64,000 nt of DNA from Streptomyces sp. ISL-10 (GCF_018614575.1 NZ_JAGGOJ010000007.1:372001-436000), one strand, 5' to 3'. Counted from the first letter of the stretch, positions 36,106 to 44,567 are shown. Translations and numbers: made by a program. Notes: generated by a model not told the origin, from the letters alone.

Positions 36106-37035
36106 TCAAACTTGATCAATCCCAGTCGGTGAATCCATCTCCTCGGGAAGTCGCAGCCGCACCACCGTCGTGACCGTGTGCCGCGTCGTGCGCTGCTCCA
36201 CCTCCGCCGTCAGCCCCGGCTCCACCATCCGGTAGCCGATCTCGCCCAGCCCCGGCGCGACCGCCGTCCCGGTCCCGGCCCCCACCCGCCCGGTGAGCGC
36301 CACCGCCGCCTGGGACCGCAGCGCCGGGGGCAACGGGCTCGACACCACGGGGGTGTCGTCGTCCGGCAATACGAGCACCAGCGCCGCGGGCCGCGCCGCT
36401 CCGCCCGTGAAGCCCACCACGGCCGCGTCCCGGCTGCTGGTGTGCCGCAGCTTCCGCCATGTGCGCGCACCGCTCCGGTAGGTCTGGTCCAGCCGCTTGA
36501 CCACCAGTCCCTCGACGCCGATCGCGGGCAGCGTCTCGAACCAGGTCTCCGCCTCCGTCACGTCCAGCGTCATCGGCACCGGCTGGAGCGGTGGCCCGAG
36601 GGGCCCCACCAGCGCCACCAGCCGCTCCCGCCGTTTCGCGTACGCCAGCCGCCGCAGGTCCTCGCCGCCCGCGGCCAGCAGGTCGAAGGCCGCGTACGAG
36701 GCGGGCAGGGAGCGCGCGAGCCCCGGCGCCCGCCCCGGGGTGGCCGCGGCCCGCTTCTGCACGGCGGCGAAGTCCGTACGCCCGTCGCGCCACACCACCA
36801 CCTCGCCGTCGAGCACCGTGCCGTCCGGCAGCCGCGCGGCCGCCTCGGCGAGATCGGGGAACGCGGCCGTGACGATCCGTCCCGACCGGGCCTGGAGCAG
36901 TACCTCGCCGCTCACCCGGAAGACCACCATCCGGTGCCCGTCGAACTTGGGCTCGTACGCCAGGCCCGCTCCGCGTGGCAGCACGGTCACCGACTCCGCC
37001 GCCGCGACCTTCACCGGCGGCCTGGGCACGCTCAC
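36106..37035 (-). CDS. ATP-dependent DNA ligase (NHEJ, LigC/LigD-ligase type)
   Basis: A 309-residue ATP-dependent DNA ligase. The adenylation motif is YEPKFDGHRM with nucleophile Lys30, followed by LDGEVVVW (motif III), AAFDLLAAGGEDL (motif IIIa), GVEGLVVKRLDQTY (motif IV) and WRKLRHTS (motif V). An OB-fold C-terminus completes it. The GTG at 37035 overlaps the stop of the polymerase gene by 4 nt. It seals double-strand breaks with the neighbouring polymerase and Ku. Here ligase and polymerase are separate genes, as in many actinobacteria, and no 3'-phosphoesterase domain gene is adjacent. Confidence 0.93.
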   Translation of the reverse strand: MSVPRPPVKVAAAESVTVLPRGAGLAYEPKFDGHRMVVFRVSGEVLLQARSGRIVTAAFPDLAEAAARLPDGTVLDGEVVVWRDGRTDFAAVQKRAAATPGRAPGLARSLPASYAAFDLLAAGGEDLRRLAYAKRRERLVALVGPLGPPLQPVPMTLDVTEAETWFETLPAIGVEGLVVKRLDQTYRSGARTWRKLRHTSSRDAAVVGFTGGAARPAALVLVLPDDDTPVVSSPLPPALRSQAAVALTGRVGAGTGTAVAPGLGEIGYRMVEPGLTAEVEQRTTRHTVTTVVRLRLPEEMDSPTGIDQV

Positions 37036-37907
37036 GGCAGGTGCCCGGCGCTGTCCCGGTCGGTGAGCGGGCCGAGCAGCTCCCCGTACCGGTCGAGCCG
37101 CGCCGCCATGTCGCCGAGGCGGAAGGTCAGGCCGCGCCGCGCCTCCACCTCCTCCCACGTCACCGGCGCCGACACCGTCGGCTCGGGGCGGGCCCGCAGG
37201 GTGTAGGGCGTGGCGGTCGTCTTGGCGGCGGCGTTCTGGCTGTGGTCGACGAACACCTTCCCGGGCCGCAGCGAGCGCGTCATCCGGTGCAGCACCAGCT
37301 TGGGCATCGCCGCCTCGCCCTCCTTGGCCAGCGCCCTGGCGTACGCCGACACCGTCTCGGACGGCGTCGGCGCCAGCGGCACGAGCAGATGCAGCCCCTT
37401 GGCGCCCGAGGTCTTGGCGTAGGCGTCCAGACCGTCCGCCGCCAGCCGCTCGCGCAGCCACAGCGCCACCTCGCAGCACTCGGCGACGCCCGCGGGGACG
37501 CCCGGGTCGAGGTCGAAGACCATGCGGTCGGCGACGGCCGGCTTCGCGGCACGCCACTGCGGCGTGTGGAATTCGACGACGAGGTTGCTCGCCCACACCA
37601 GCGACGCCAGATCGTCCACGACCACCTGGCGGGCGCCGGGATCCTCCGACCGCGGGACGGGGGCCGTACGCACCCAGTCGGGCGTGCCCGGCGGCGGGTT
37701 CTTGGTGAAGAACACCTGCCCGGCGGGGCCGTCCGGATACCGCAGGAAGGAGACGGGCCGGTCCTGGAGGTGGGGCAGTATCGCCTCGGCCGTGACGGCG
37801 TAGTAGTGCAGGATCTCGCCTTTGGTCGTCCCGGTGGCGGGGTGGATGACCTTCTCCAGATTGGTGAGCGCCAGCCGCCGTCCCTCCACCTCCGTGATCG
37901 GCGTCAT
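37032..37907 (-). CDS. LigD-type DNA polymerase/primase domain protein
   Basis: A 291-residue protein of the archaeo-eukaryotic primase family found in bacterial NHEJ. Visible signatures are LTNLEKVIHPATGTTKGEILHYY, the metal-binding VFDLDPGVPAGV (two aspartates), DGLDAYAKTSGAKGLHLLVPL, and a third acid in FVDHSQNAAAKTTATPYTLRARPEPTVSAPVTWEEV. It fills gaps at breaks and can add ribonucleotides. It leads the polymerase-ligase operon and is divergent from ku, with only 41 nt between the start codons. Confidence 0.95.
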   Translation of the reverse strand: MTPITEVEGRRLALTNLEKVIHPATGTTKGEILHYYAVTAEAILPHLQDRPVSFLRYPDGPAGQVFFTKNPPPGTPDWVRTAPVPRSEDPGARQVVVDDLASLVWASNLVVEFHTPQWRAAKPAVADRMVFDLDPGVPAGVAECCEVALWLRERLAADGLDAYAKTSGAKGLHLLVPLAPTPSETVSAYARALAKEGEAAMPKLVLHRMTRSLRPGKVFVDHSQNAAAKTTATPYTLRARPEPTVSAPVTWEEVEARRGLTFRLGDMAARLDRYGELLGPLTDRDSAGHLP

Positions 37908-37948
37908 ACGATGAGAATCCCACGAATCCCGGACAGAAGGGATGAAAC

Positions 37949-39004
37949 GTGCGATCCATCTGGAATGGTGCGATCTCCTTCGGGCTGGTCAGCATCCCGA
38001 TCAAGCTCGTGAACGCCACCGAGAACCACTCGGTGTCCTTCCGGCAGATCCACGAGGCCGACGGCGGCCGGATCCGCTACCGCAAGGTGTGCGAGCTGGA
38101 GGAGAAGGAGGTGACGAACGCCGAGATCGGCAAGGCGTACGAGGACGCGGACGGATCGATGATCCCGATCACCGACGAGGATCTCGCCTCCCTGCCGCTG
38201 CCCACGGCGAAGACGATCGAGATCGTCGCCTTCGTGCCCTCCTCCGAGATCGATCCGCTGCAGATGGACGCGGCCTACTACCTGTCGCCCAACGGAGTGC
38301 CGGCCGCCAAGCCGTACACGCTGCTGCGCGAGGCACTCAAGCGCAGCGACAAGGTCGCCATCGCCAAGTTCGCCCTGCGCGGCCGGGAACGGCTCGGCAT
38401 GCTGCGGGTCGTGGACGATGTGGTCGCCATGCACGGCCTGCTGTGGCCGGACGAGATCCGCGCCCCGGAGGGTGTGGCGCCGCAGGCCGACGTGACCGTG
38501 CGGGAGGCTGAACTCGACCTGGCGGACGCCCTGATGGACACCCTCGGCGAGGTCGACATCGAGTCCCTGCACGACGACTACCGCGAGGCGGTCGAGGCCA
38601 TGATCGCCGCCAAAGTGGAGGGCGGGGTCACGGCGGAGACGCAAGCGCCTGCCGAACGCGCCGGAGGCAAGGTCATCGACCTCATGGCGGCACTGGAGAA
38701 CAGCGTGCGCGCGGCGAAGGAGGCGCGGGGCGAGGAGGAGGTCGCCGAGGTCACGCCGATCAAGGGCCGTGCCGCGCCCAAGCCGTCCGGGACGAAGAAG
38801 TCGACCGGGCAGGCCGCGAGGAAGACCGCGGCCAAGAAGGCGGCGACCAAGTCCACGGCGAAGACGGCGAAGAAGGCGGCGTCGAAGAGCACCACCAAGT
38901 CAGCCTCGAAGTCGACCTCGAAGACGGCCTCGAAGAGCGCGTCTCCAGCGGAGTCCAAGCCCGCGGCCAAGAAGGCGGCGTCGCGCAGGCGCAGTTCGGC
39001 GTGA
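37949..39004 (+). CDS. ku: Ku protein for non-homologous end joining, with Lys/Ala/Ser tail
   Basis: A 351-residue bacterial Ku homologue. The conserved core runs from RSIWNGAISFGLVSIPIKLV to about residue 255 (KVIDLMAALENSVRAAKE), including YLSPNGVPAAKPYTLLREAL. The last about 75 residues are a low-complexity basic tail of AAKK, TKSTAKTAKK and SKSTTKSASK units. Such extended tails in actinobacterial Ku help DNA retention and ligase recruitment. The GTG at 37949 has GAAGGGATG upstream. It rings DNA ends as a homodimer and works with the divergent polymerase and ligase genes. Confidence 0.96.
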   Translation: MRSIWNGAISFGLVSIPIKLVNATENHSVSFRQIHEADGGRIRYRKVCELEEKEVTNAEIGKAYEDADGSMIPITDEDLASLPLPTAKTIEIVAFVPSSEIDPLQMDAAYYLSPNGVPAAKPYTLLREALKRSDKVAIAKFALRGRERLGMLRVVDDVVAMHGLLWPDEIRAPEGVAPQADVTVREAELDLADALMDTLGEVDIESLHDDYREAVEAMIAAKVEGGVTAETQAPAERAGGKVIDLMAALENSVRAAKEARGEEEVAEVTPIKGRAAPKPSGTKKSTGQAARKTAAKKAATKSTAKTAKKAASKSTTKSASKSTSKTASKSASPAESKPAAKKAASRRRSSA

Positions 39005-39079
39005 CGAGCAGTTCGGCGCCCCGCGGCGCGGTTCCGCCTTCCGCCGGCCCGTCGACCCCGGCCGCCTACCGCCTACCGC

Positions 39080-39691
39080 CTACCGTCTGAGCAGGGTGTC
39101 CATGACGGACTCCAGGTACGCGTCGCTCTCCGCCGCCGGCGGCAGGGCCTGGGGCACGGCGTGCGCCAGCTGCGTGTGGCCGAGGTAGCTGCTGTACGCC
39201 AGCAGGCCACGGGTGCGCGCCTCCGGTCCCGGGAAGCCGAGCTCCTCGAAGAGTTGCGCCACGTACCCGATCCGGCGCTCCGTCACTCGGCCGAGCACGG
39301 CGGCGACCTGGGGGTGCGCGGCGGTCGCGAGCAGTGACACCTCCAGCGGGTCGTCGGCGGCCGACGTCGTCGCCTGCCGCAGCAGGGTGCGCAGCCGCCG
39401 CTCGGGGTCGGGCTCCGCCTCGACGGCGGTGATGATCTCCTCGGTGCAGATCTCCTCCCAGCGCTCCAGGGCTGCCTCGATCAGCGCCTCGCGGTTGGTG
39501 AAGTGCCAGTAGAAGCTGCCCTTGGTGGTGCCGAGCCGCGCCGCGAGCGGCTCGACGGCGACGGCGGCGAGCCCGCGCTCGGCCATCGCGGCGAGCGCGG
39601 CGTCGGCCCAGTCCCGCGCGGTGAGCCGTCGGCGTCCGGCATGCTGCCCGCGGCCTTTTCCGGCCCCTTCCTCTGTCCTGCGCATGGCCAT
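39080..39691 (-). CDS. TetR-family transcriptional regulator
   Basis: A 203-residue TetR repressor. The DNA-binding part is LTARDWADAALAAMAERGLAAVAVEPLAARLGTTKGSFYWHFTNREALIEAALERWEE. The C-terminal domain is helical. Two in-frame ATGs (39691, 39685) exist without ribosome sites, and the first lies inside operator copy 1 at 39689, so the transcript may be nearly leaderless. It is divergent from an SRPBCC/DUF2867 gene and probably represses both. A three-copy CCGCCTA tandem repeat touches its 3' end (39064-39087). Confidence 0.93.
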   Translation of the reverse strand: MAMRRTEEGAGKGRGQHAGRRRLTARDWADAALAAMAERGLAAVAVEPLAARLGTTKGSFYWHFTNREALIEAALERWEEICTEEIITAVEAEPDPERRLRTLLRQATTSAADDPLEVSLLATAAHPQVAAVLGRVTERRIGYVAQLFEELGFPGPEARTRGLLAYSSYLGHTQLAHAVPQALPPAAESDAYLESVMDTLLRR

Positions 39692-39727
39692 ACGCTACCG
39701 TACGGTTAAACATACGCGACCGTATGG
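39689..39727. promoter_or_regulatory. Tandem palindromic operators of the TetR regulator
   Basis: Two 17-nt copies, CATACGCTACCGTACGG (39689-39705) and CATACGCGACCGTATGG (39711-39727), share 15 of 17 positions and are spaced 22 nt start to start, about two helical turns. Each is an inverted repeat CATACG-N4-CGTATG or a close variant. They sit in the 45-nt gap between the divergent starts, where they would cover both promoters. Confidence 0.75.
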
Positions 39728-39736
39728 AGGTGTGTC

Positions 39737-40642
39737 ATGCGCACGGAACGCAATGTCCACGAGCGTGTCGTCGAAGCCCCCGCCGAGGTGGTCGGCGCCC
39801 TGCTCGACCGCCTCTCGTCGCCGGACGACCCGATCGCCCCGAGCCCGGTCTGGCCCCCGTTCCGCTTCGACCGCCCCCTCGGTGTCGGCGCCGACGGCGG
39901 CCACGGCTTCGTGCGGTACCGGGTCACCGTGTACGAGCCGGGCCGGGCCGTCCGCTTCGACTTCCCCCCGCCGGCCGACGGCTACCACACCCTCACCGTC
40001 GAGCCCCTGGACGCCGGCCGCTGTCGCATCACCCATGTCTTCCACGAGGAGCAGGGCATCAGGCAGGCGCTGCTCTGGTCCCTGGCGATCGAACCGCTGC
40101 ACGACGTGATGATCGAAGAACTTTTCGACAACGTCGTCCGCGCCGCCACTCCCGACCGGCCCCTGCGCCCCACGCGCCGGAGCACCTGGGCGCGACTGAT
40201 GCACCGGGCGGTCTGGGACCGCCCGAAGGCGGTTCCGTTCCCGGCGGCGGCCGTCCTGGGCCACGAGGCGTACGACCGGCCGGACTTCACCGACTCCTGG
40301 CAACTCCCGCTCCGCCCCGGCATGCCCACGTCGCCCGAGGCCTGGCGCGGGGTGCTCCCGTACGAGGTCAGGGCGAGCGCGCCCAGGGAGCTGCTGCTCG
40401 GCGAGGACGCGAGCCACCTCGACTTCCGCGCCTCGGTCCTGATCGAGAACGACACGGTCACGCTCACCACCGTCGTACGGACCCACAACCTGCGCGGCAG
40501 GCTCTACTGGTCCGTGGTGCGCCGCGTTCACCCCTTCATGGCGCGCCTGATGCTCGTCCGCACCCACCGCCGGCTGGCGTACGCGGCTCCGCCGGCGCCG
40601 GTGCGCCTGGCGCGGGAAGCGGCTGCCCCGCCGTCCGGCTGA
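39737..40642 (+). CDS. SRPBCC / DUF2867 two-domain protein
   Basis: A 301-residue protein. Residues 1-145 look like an SRPBCC ligand-binding fold (HERVVEAPAEVVGALLDRLSSPDDPI...VRFDFPPPADGYHTLTVEPLDAGRCRITHVF). Residues 165-290 match the DUF2867 type (DSWQLPLRPGMPTSPEAW and the C-terminal LRGRLYWSVVRRVHPFMARLMLVRTHRRL). GGAGG precedes the ATG at 39737. It is controlled with the TetR gene by the tandem operators. It may bind a small hydrophobic ligand or help resistance; no activity can be assigned. Confidence 0.78.
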   Translation: MRTERNVHERVVEAPAEVVGALLDRLSSPDDPIAPSPVWPPFRFDRPLGVGADGGHGFVRYRVTVYEPGRAVRFDFPPPADGYHTLTVEPLDAGRCRITHVFHEEQGIRQALLWSLAIEPLHDVMIEELFDNVVRAATPDRPLRPTRRSTWARLMHRAVWDRPKAVPFPAAAVLGHEAYDRPDFTDSWQLPLRPGMPTSPEAWRGVLPYEVRASAPRELLLGEDASHLDFRASVLIENDTVTLTTVVRTHNLRGRLYWSVVRRVHPFMARLMLVRTHRRLAYAAPPAPVRLAREAAAPPSG

Positions 40643-40682
40643 GCCGCGGGGGCTGATGGGCGCCAGGGCGCGGCGGGTTCAC

Positions 40683-40705
40683 TCCCTGGCGGTGTACACC
40701 AGGGA
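40683..40705. terminator. Stem-loop after the SRPBCC gene
   Basis: TCCCTGG-N9-CCAGGGA forms a perfect 7-bp stem 41 nt past the stop codon at 40642. It is a probable terminator separating this gene from the bL37 unit. A second hairpin (CGGCCCC-GA-GGGGCCG, 40807-40822) lies just before the bL37 promoter. Confidence 0.45.
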
Positions 40706-40826
40706 TCCGACGCGCTCCTGATGTCCCGCAGGGTCCGCTCCTTGCTCGTCGAGGATCTGCGGGACCTCGAGCGCCGCCTGACCCCGCCCCCTCCGCATCG
40801 CTGATGCGGCCCCGAGGGGCCGGACC

Positions 40827-40832
40827 TAGACT
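40827..40832 (+). promoter_or_regulatory. Candidate -10 element of the bL37 gene
   Basis: TAGACT matches the vegetative actinobacterial -10 consensus and lies 42 nt before the bL37 ATG. No TTGAC-like -35 is found at the usual distance; the preceding 7-bp hairpin occupies that position. The assignment is tentative. Confidence 0.35.
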
Positions 40833-40873
40833 GGCGAGCGCCCGATACGCCCCGACAGAGGGAGGTGCGCACG

Positions 40874-40948
40874 ATGTCCAAGCGAGGCAACAAGCGACGC
40901 GCCCGCAAGAAGAAGGGCGCGAACCACGGCAAGCGCCCCAACGCCTGA
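40874..40948 (+). CDS. 50S ribosomal protein bL37 (24 residues)
   Basis: A 24-codon gene whose product begins MSKRGNKRRARKKKG and ends ANHGKRPNA, strongly basic. It is preceded by a strong GAGGGAGGTG ribosome site. The sequence matches the small actinobacterial large-subunit protein bL37, seen in mycobacterial ribosome structures near the peptidyl-transferase region, which also begins with a KRG-type segment and ends in NHGKRPN. It is usually missed by gene finders because of its length. The identification is from memory of the mycobacterial protein; the gene-like start and the conserved ends make it convincing. Confidence 0.85.
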   Translation: MSKRGNKRRARKKKGANHGKRPNA

Positions 40949-40996
40949 CCTGAGCCGTCCGACGCCCTGCCATACTTCTCCGCCGTGGGGGAGACC

Positions 40997-41605
40997 ATGG
41001 CGGACCCGACGGTCCGGCGCCGCAGAACGATCATCCGGGCCCTGGTGGGAGCCGCCGCGGCCTGCGCGGCGGCGGTGCCGGTCGGCCACTGGGCCGCCCG
41101 CCCGGGCGGCCTGCTCGCGCTCGCGCAGACCTTCGACCACCCGCTGCTCTTCGGCCGGCTGTTCCTGGCTGCCCTGACCGCGGCGCTGCTCCTGGGCGTT
41201 CGGCACGTGGCCGTACGCATCGTCGTCACGGTGCCGGCCGCGGCCGCTGTCCTCTTCGGCGGCCCCGTCTCGCTCCTGCTCGCACAGTCCGGCATCACGA
41301 AGACGATCCAGAACGCCCCGGCCCCCGGCCGCCCCGATCGCCACCTGGTGGTGGAGGAGGGCGCGGCGATGATCGACCCGATCTGGCTGGTCCACGTGGA
41401 CGAGGGCACGGGCCTCGCCACACGCCGCTGGCAGGTCGCCCACTTCAAGGGCGACGACCCGGCCAACGCGCTGACGGAGGCCGCATGGGCCGGCCCCGAC
41501 CGCATCCGCCTGGTGACGGACGACGGCGACGGCGGAGTGCGTACGCACGCCATCGACCTGTCGCCGACAACGGGCGAGCCGTCGCGGACGCTGTCACGCG
41601 GCTGA
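40997..41605 (+). CDS. Membrane protein of unknown function
   Basis: A 202-residue protein with about three or four membrane helices in the first 105 residues (RALVGAAAACAAAVPVGHW, LFLAALTAALLLGVRHVAV, VVTVPAAAAVLFGGPVSLLL) and a soluble C-terminal region (VVEEGAAMIDPIWLVHVDEGTG...RWQVAHFKGDD). The ATG at 40997 has GGGGGAGA immediately upstream; the GTG at 40985 is an alternative. No motif is recognised. It follows the bL37 gene by 48 nt on the same strand but may have its own promoter. Confidence 0.7.
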   Translation: MADPTVRRRRTIIRALVGAAAACAAAVPVGHWAARPGGLLALAQTFDHPLLFGRLFLAALTAALLLGVRHVAVRIVVTVPAAAAVLFGGPVSLLLAQSGITKTIQNAPAPGRPDRHLVVEEGAAMIDPIWLVHVDEGTGLATRRWQVAHFKGDDPANALTEAAWAGPDRIRLVTDDGDGGVRTHAIDLSPTTGEPSRTLSRG

Positions 41606-41611
41606 GGGCCG

Positions 41612-41668
41612 CCCCTGCCGGTCGCCACGGGGCGTGATCAGCGAGGTGGCCCCCGGCCGCGGCAGGGG
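41612..41668. terminator. Bidirectional hairpin between convergent genes
   Basis: CCCCTGCCG (41612-41620) pairs perfectly with CGGCAGGGG (41660-41668), and an inner GCCAC/GTGGC pair extends the stem toward the loop. It fills the whole 63-nt gap between the membrane protein and SGNH hydrolase genes and probably terminates both. Confidence 0.55.
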
Positions 41669-42856
41669 TCAGGACAACGCGGTCAGATACATGCCCGAGG
41701 CCCCGGTGCCGGCCGTGTTGCGGCAGCTGTAGTCGCCCGTCGGCTTCGCGTGGACGAGGGCCAGGCAGCGCCCCTGCGCCAACTGCCCGTAATAGTTCGG
41801 GTGCACCGACTCCTGCACCGGCCCCTGCGTCCCGTCGCTGTCGATCCACCGCGTCCATTCGCTGGCCGATGCCGACGGAGGCTGCGTCGCGGTCACCAGG
41901 CGGCTGGCCCTCGCGCAGACCTCACGGCCCTGGAGCATGTCCCGCAGATCCAGGAACTGGGCTCCCTTCGCCGCGGCGAGCGCCTTCAGCCGGTCGGCGA
42001 GCTGCGGCACGAGCGAGTCGCGCGCCCAGTCGGAGTCCAGGTCCCAGAAGGGGCACCCGCCGGTGTTCACCCGGGACCAGCCGCTCTCGGTGTACCGGTT
42101 CTCGCTGCCGCGGGGGATGGGGGAGGGGTACGACTGGAGCACGATCCGGTACGAGGAGGCCGCGTACCCGGCACCGGACATCACCGCGCGGATCTCGTCG
42201 ACGGCCTTGCCGACGTTCGCCATCACGGCGTCGATCTTCCCGTCCACGACGGCCTGTTGGTCGTCGTGGCAGTACGAGTAGTAGATGATGTAGTCCTTCG
42301 CGCAGGTGGTGATGATGTCGGCGAAGCCGAGGTCGTTGCCGCCGATCGACAGCGCGATCACCTCGACGTCGTGCGAGGCGGCCACGGCGGCCAGCTGATC
42401 CGCCTGCGGGGCCTCCCCCTTGAACGCGATGCCGCCGCGGGACGCCCGGAAGACGTTCCCCGTGGTCGCCCCGGAACAGGCGAGGTTGATCAGCGCCTGG
42501 GTCGTCCCGGTGGCGCTGAGCACTTCCGCGGAGTCCGACCGGTGGCACCCGTTCGCCGCGGTCGTCCCGTACACCCGCGCCGGGTCGTACGCCGTCCCGG
42601 TCCACGCCCGGTCCGTGCCGTCCCTGCTGCCGCTGTCGGTGAGGCTGTTGCCCCTCCAGCGCCCGGCCTCGCCGGAGATGTAACTGTCCCCGAGCGCCAC
42701 GATGGCGCTGGGCCCGACGCCCGACCCGGCCTGAGCGGTCCCGGCTCCGGCGACCACAAGGGCGAGAAAGACGAGAGCCCCGGCGACCACGGCACGCAGC
42801 CACCGCCGACCACGCGCGGTTGAGGGAAGCATTCGGTACAAGCGGAATCCAGACAC
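41669..42856 (-). CDS. Secreted SGNH/GDSL hydrolase
   Basis: A 395-residue secreted esterase or lipase. The signal peptide is RWLRAVVAGALVFLALVVAGAGTAQA (about residues 18-43). The GDS block is IVALGDSYISGEAGRW, the GGND block is ALSIGGNDLGF, and the final His block is QESVHPNYYGQ. Cysteines (GCHRSD, NLACSG, TTCAKD, YCHDD, GGCPF) suggest disulfides, as in Streptomyces SGNH lipases. The GTG at 42856 has GGAG eight nt upstream and starts the basic N-region of the signal peptide. It acts outside the cell on an ester substrate that cannot be named. Confidence 0.93.
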   Translation of the reverse strand: MSGFRLYRMLPSTARGRRWLRAVVAGALVFLALVVAGAGTAQAGSGVGPSAIVALGDSYISGEAGRWRGNSLTDSGSRDGTDRAWTGTAYDPARVYGTTAANGCHRSDSAEVLSATGTTQALINLACSGATTGNVFRASRGGIAFKGEAPQADQLAAVAASHDVEVIALSIGGNDLGFADIITTCAKDYIIYYSYCHDDQQAVVDGKIDAVMANVGKAVDEIRAVMSGAGYAASSYRIVLQSYPSPIPRGSENRYTESGWSRVNTGGCPFWDLDSDWARDSLVPQLADRLKALAAAKGAQFLDLRDMLQGREVCARASRLVTATQPPSASASEWTRWIDSDGTQGPVQESVHPNYYGQLAQGRCLALVHAKPTGDYSCRNTAGTGASGMYLTALS

Positions 42857-43442
42857 GGCGAACTCCTGCGGCTGGCCACGGAAGAGAGCGACTTTCGGTC
42901 GATCTCGACGAGGGCGTGACGTACGAGTGAGGGGGCCGCCGGCCGGTGGCATGCGGAATCTGGCACGTCGTGTCTTGTTACCGCTAGGTAGCGACAGGTC
43001 TCTTTTCGGTCACATGAGCGGGGGCGACGGAGCCGCGACGACGCGCGACGTGTGGGCCGAGGCGGTCACCCAGGATCTGCCGTGCCCGTTGCCGGCCACG
43101 CCCCAGCGCCCCCTGGCGACGACCGTGTTGGTCCCGTTGCCGCCGCGCTGCTCGCCAACCCTGCGAACTGACGGAGCCTTGAGCCGTTCCTGGGGGAGCG
43201 GGCGCTCCGACGCCCCGCCGTGATCTCCTGCGGGCGGCCAATCCGTTGTCAGGTGGACGGCTCCGACCGTCGACATGGAGCGCCCTGCCCATGCCACTTG
43301 CAGTAACGTAGCCATTGCGGCAGGTAATGCGGCGGTCACTGTTTTCTGCGATCGAAAGCGGTTGAGCATTGGCGGTAGTGCAGAGGTCCGACATTCTGAC
43401 GGCGGCAGACGGTGATGCCCATACGCGGGCTGTGGAGTACGC
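42857..43442. other. 586-nt intergenic region without a supported gene
   Basis: Several open frames cross it but none has gene-like codon use plus a ribosome site. A small GGAGC-N3-GCTCC stem lies near 43195-43209. From about 43290 onward the base composition becomes visibly less GC-rich, continuing into the amidinotransferase gene. Confidence 0.5.
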
Positions 43443-44567
43443 GTGAAGTCGGCGCCATTGACCGCGACGGACAACGCCGCAGAACCTCTCGTCTCGCCGG
43501 TCAATTCACACAACGAGTGGGACCCGCTGGAGGAGATCATCGTCGGGCGTCTCGATGGCGCGACGATCCCCTCCCACCACCCGGTCGTGGCCTGCAACAT
43601 CCCGCCGTGGGCGGCGCGGTTGCAGGGGATCGCGGCCGGCTTCAGGTATCCGGGCAGGCTGATCGAGCCGGCGCAGCAGGAGCTCGATCAGTTCATCACG
43701 CTCCTGCAGTCCCTCGGCGTCACGGTCACCCGCCCGGACGCGGTCGACCACAGGCAACGCTTCGGCACCCCCGATTGGTCGTCGCGCGGTTTCTGCAACA
43801 CCTGTCCGCGCGACAGCATGCTCGTCATCGGCGACGAGATCATCGAGACCCCGATGGCATGGCCGTGCCGATATTTCGAGACCCACTCCTATCGCGCCAT
43901 TCTCAAGGACTACTTCCGGCGTGGCGCGCGCTGGACGGCGGCGCCGAAACCGCAGCTCACCGACGAACTGTTCGAGGCGGATTTCCGTACACCCGAGGCC
44001 GGCGAGCCCATGCGCTACATCCTCACCGAGTTCGAGCCAGTGTTCGACGCGGCGGATTTCGTGCGGGCGGGACGCGATCTGTTCGTTACGCGGAGCAACG
44101 TCACCAACCGCATGGGCATCGAATGGCTGCGCCGCCATCTCGGACCGGGCTATCGCATCCACGAGATCGAGAGCCGCTGCCGAACGCCCATGCACATCGA
44201 CACGACGTTCGTCTTGCTCTCTCCCGGCAAGGCACTGATCAATCCTGAAAACATCGACGTCGACCGCCTGCCCGATGTCCTGAGTTCGTGGGACATCCTG
44301 GTCGCCCCCGAACCCGACCCTATCGACGAGCGCCTGCTCAAGCTCACCTCGATGTGCGGCAAATGGCTCAGCATGAACGTTCTCATGATCGACGACAAAC
44401 GGGTGATCGCGGAGCGGCACCACACCGCCATGCTGCGTGCGCTCGAAAAATGGGGATTCGAGCCGATCCCGTGCGACCTGCTCCACTACGCGCCGTTCGG
44501 CGGCTCATTCCACTGCGCGACGCTGGATGTCCGACGTCGTGGCACGCTGGAATCGTATTTCCAGTGA
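43443..44567 (+). CDS. Arginine:glycine/inosamine amidinotransferase family protein
   Basis: A 374-residue amidinotransferase of the AGAT/StrB type. Family landmarks are NSHNEWDPLEEIIVGRLDGA, NIPPWAARLQG, CPRDSMLVIGDEIIETPMAW, the His motif RTPMHIDTTFVLLSPGK (His251) and the catalytic Cys358 in GGSFHCATLDVRR. It transfers the guanidino group of arginine to an amine acceptor; glycine, lysine, inosamine phosphate or a specialised-metabolite amine are all possible. The GTG at 43443 has GTGGAG upstream. Codon use is less GC-biased than the neighbours (AAA, GAA, GTT, CGT are frequent), a sign of recent transfer. No biosynthetic partners are adjacent. Confidence 0.92.
   Translation: MKSAPLTATDNAAEPLVSPVNSHNEWDPLEEIIVGRLDGATIPSHHPVVACNIPPWAARLQGIAAGFRYPGRLIEPAQQELDQFITLLQSLGVTVTRPDAVDHRQRFGTPDWSSRGFCNTCPRDSMLVIGDEIIETPMAWPCRYFETHSYRAILKDYFRRGARWTAAPKPQLTDELFEADFRTPEAGEPMRYILTEFEPVFDAADFVRAGRDLFVTRSNVTNRMGIEWLRRHLGPGYRIHEIESRCRTPMHIDTTFVLLSPGKALINPENIDVDRLPDVLSSWDILVAPEPDPIDERLLKLTSMCGKWLSMNVLMIDDKRVIAERHHTAMLRALEKWGFEPIPCDLLHYAPFGGSFHCATLDVRRRGTLESYFQ

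Noticed and set aside
43010..43600. Minus-strand 196-codon open frame across the amidinotransferase promoter
   Set aside because: It overlaps the start of a clearly real gene, has no ribosome site and shows no family pattern.
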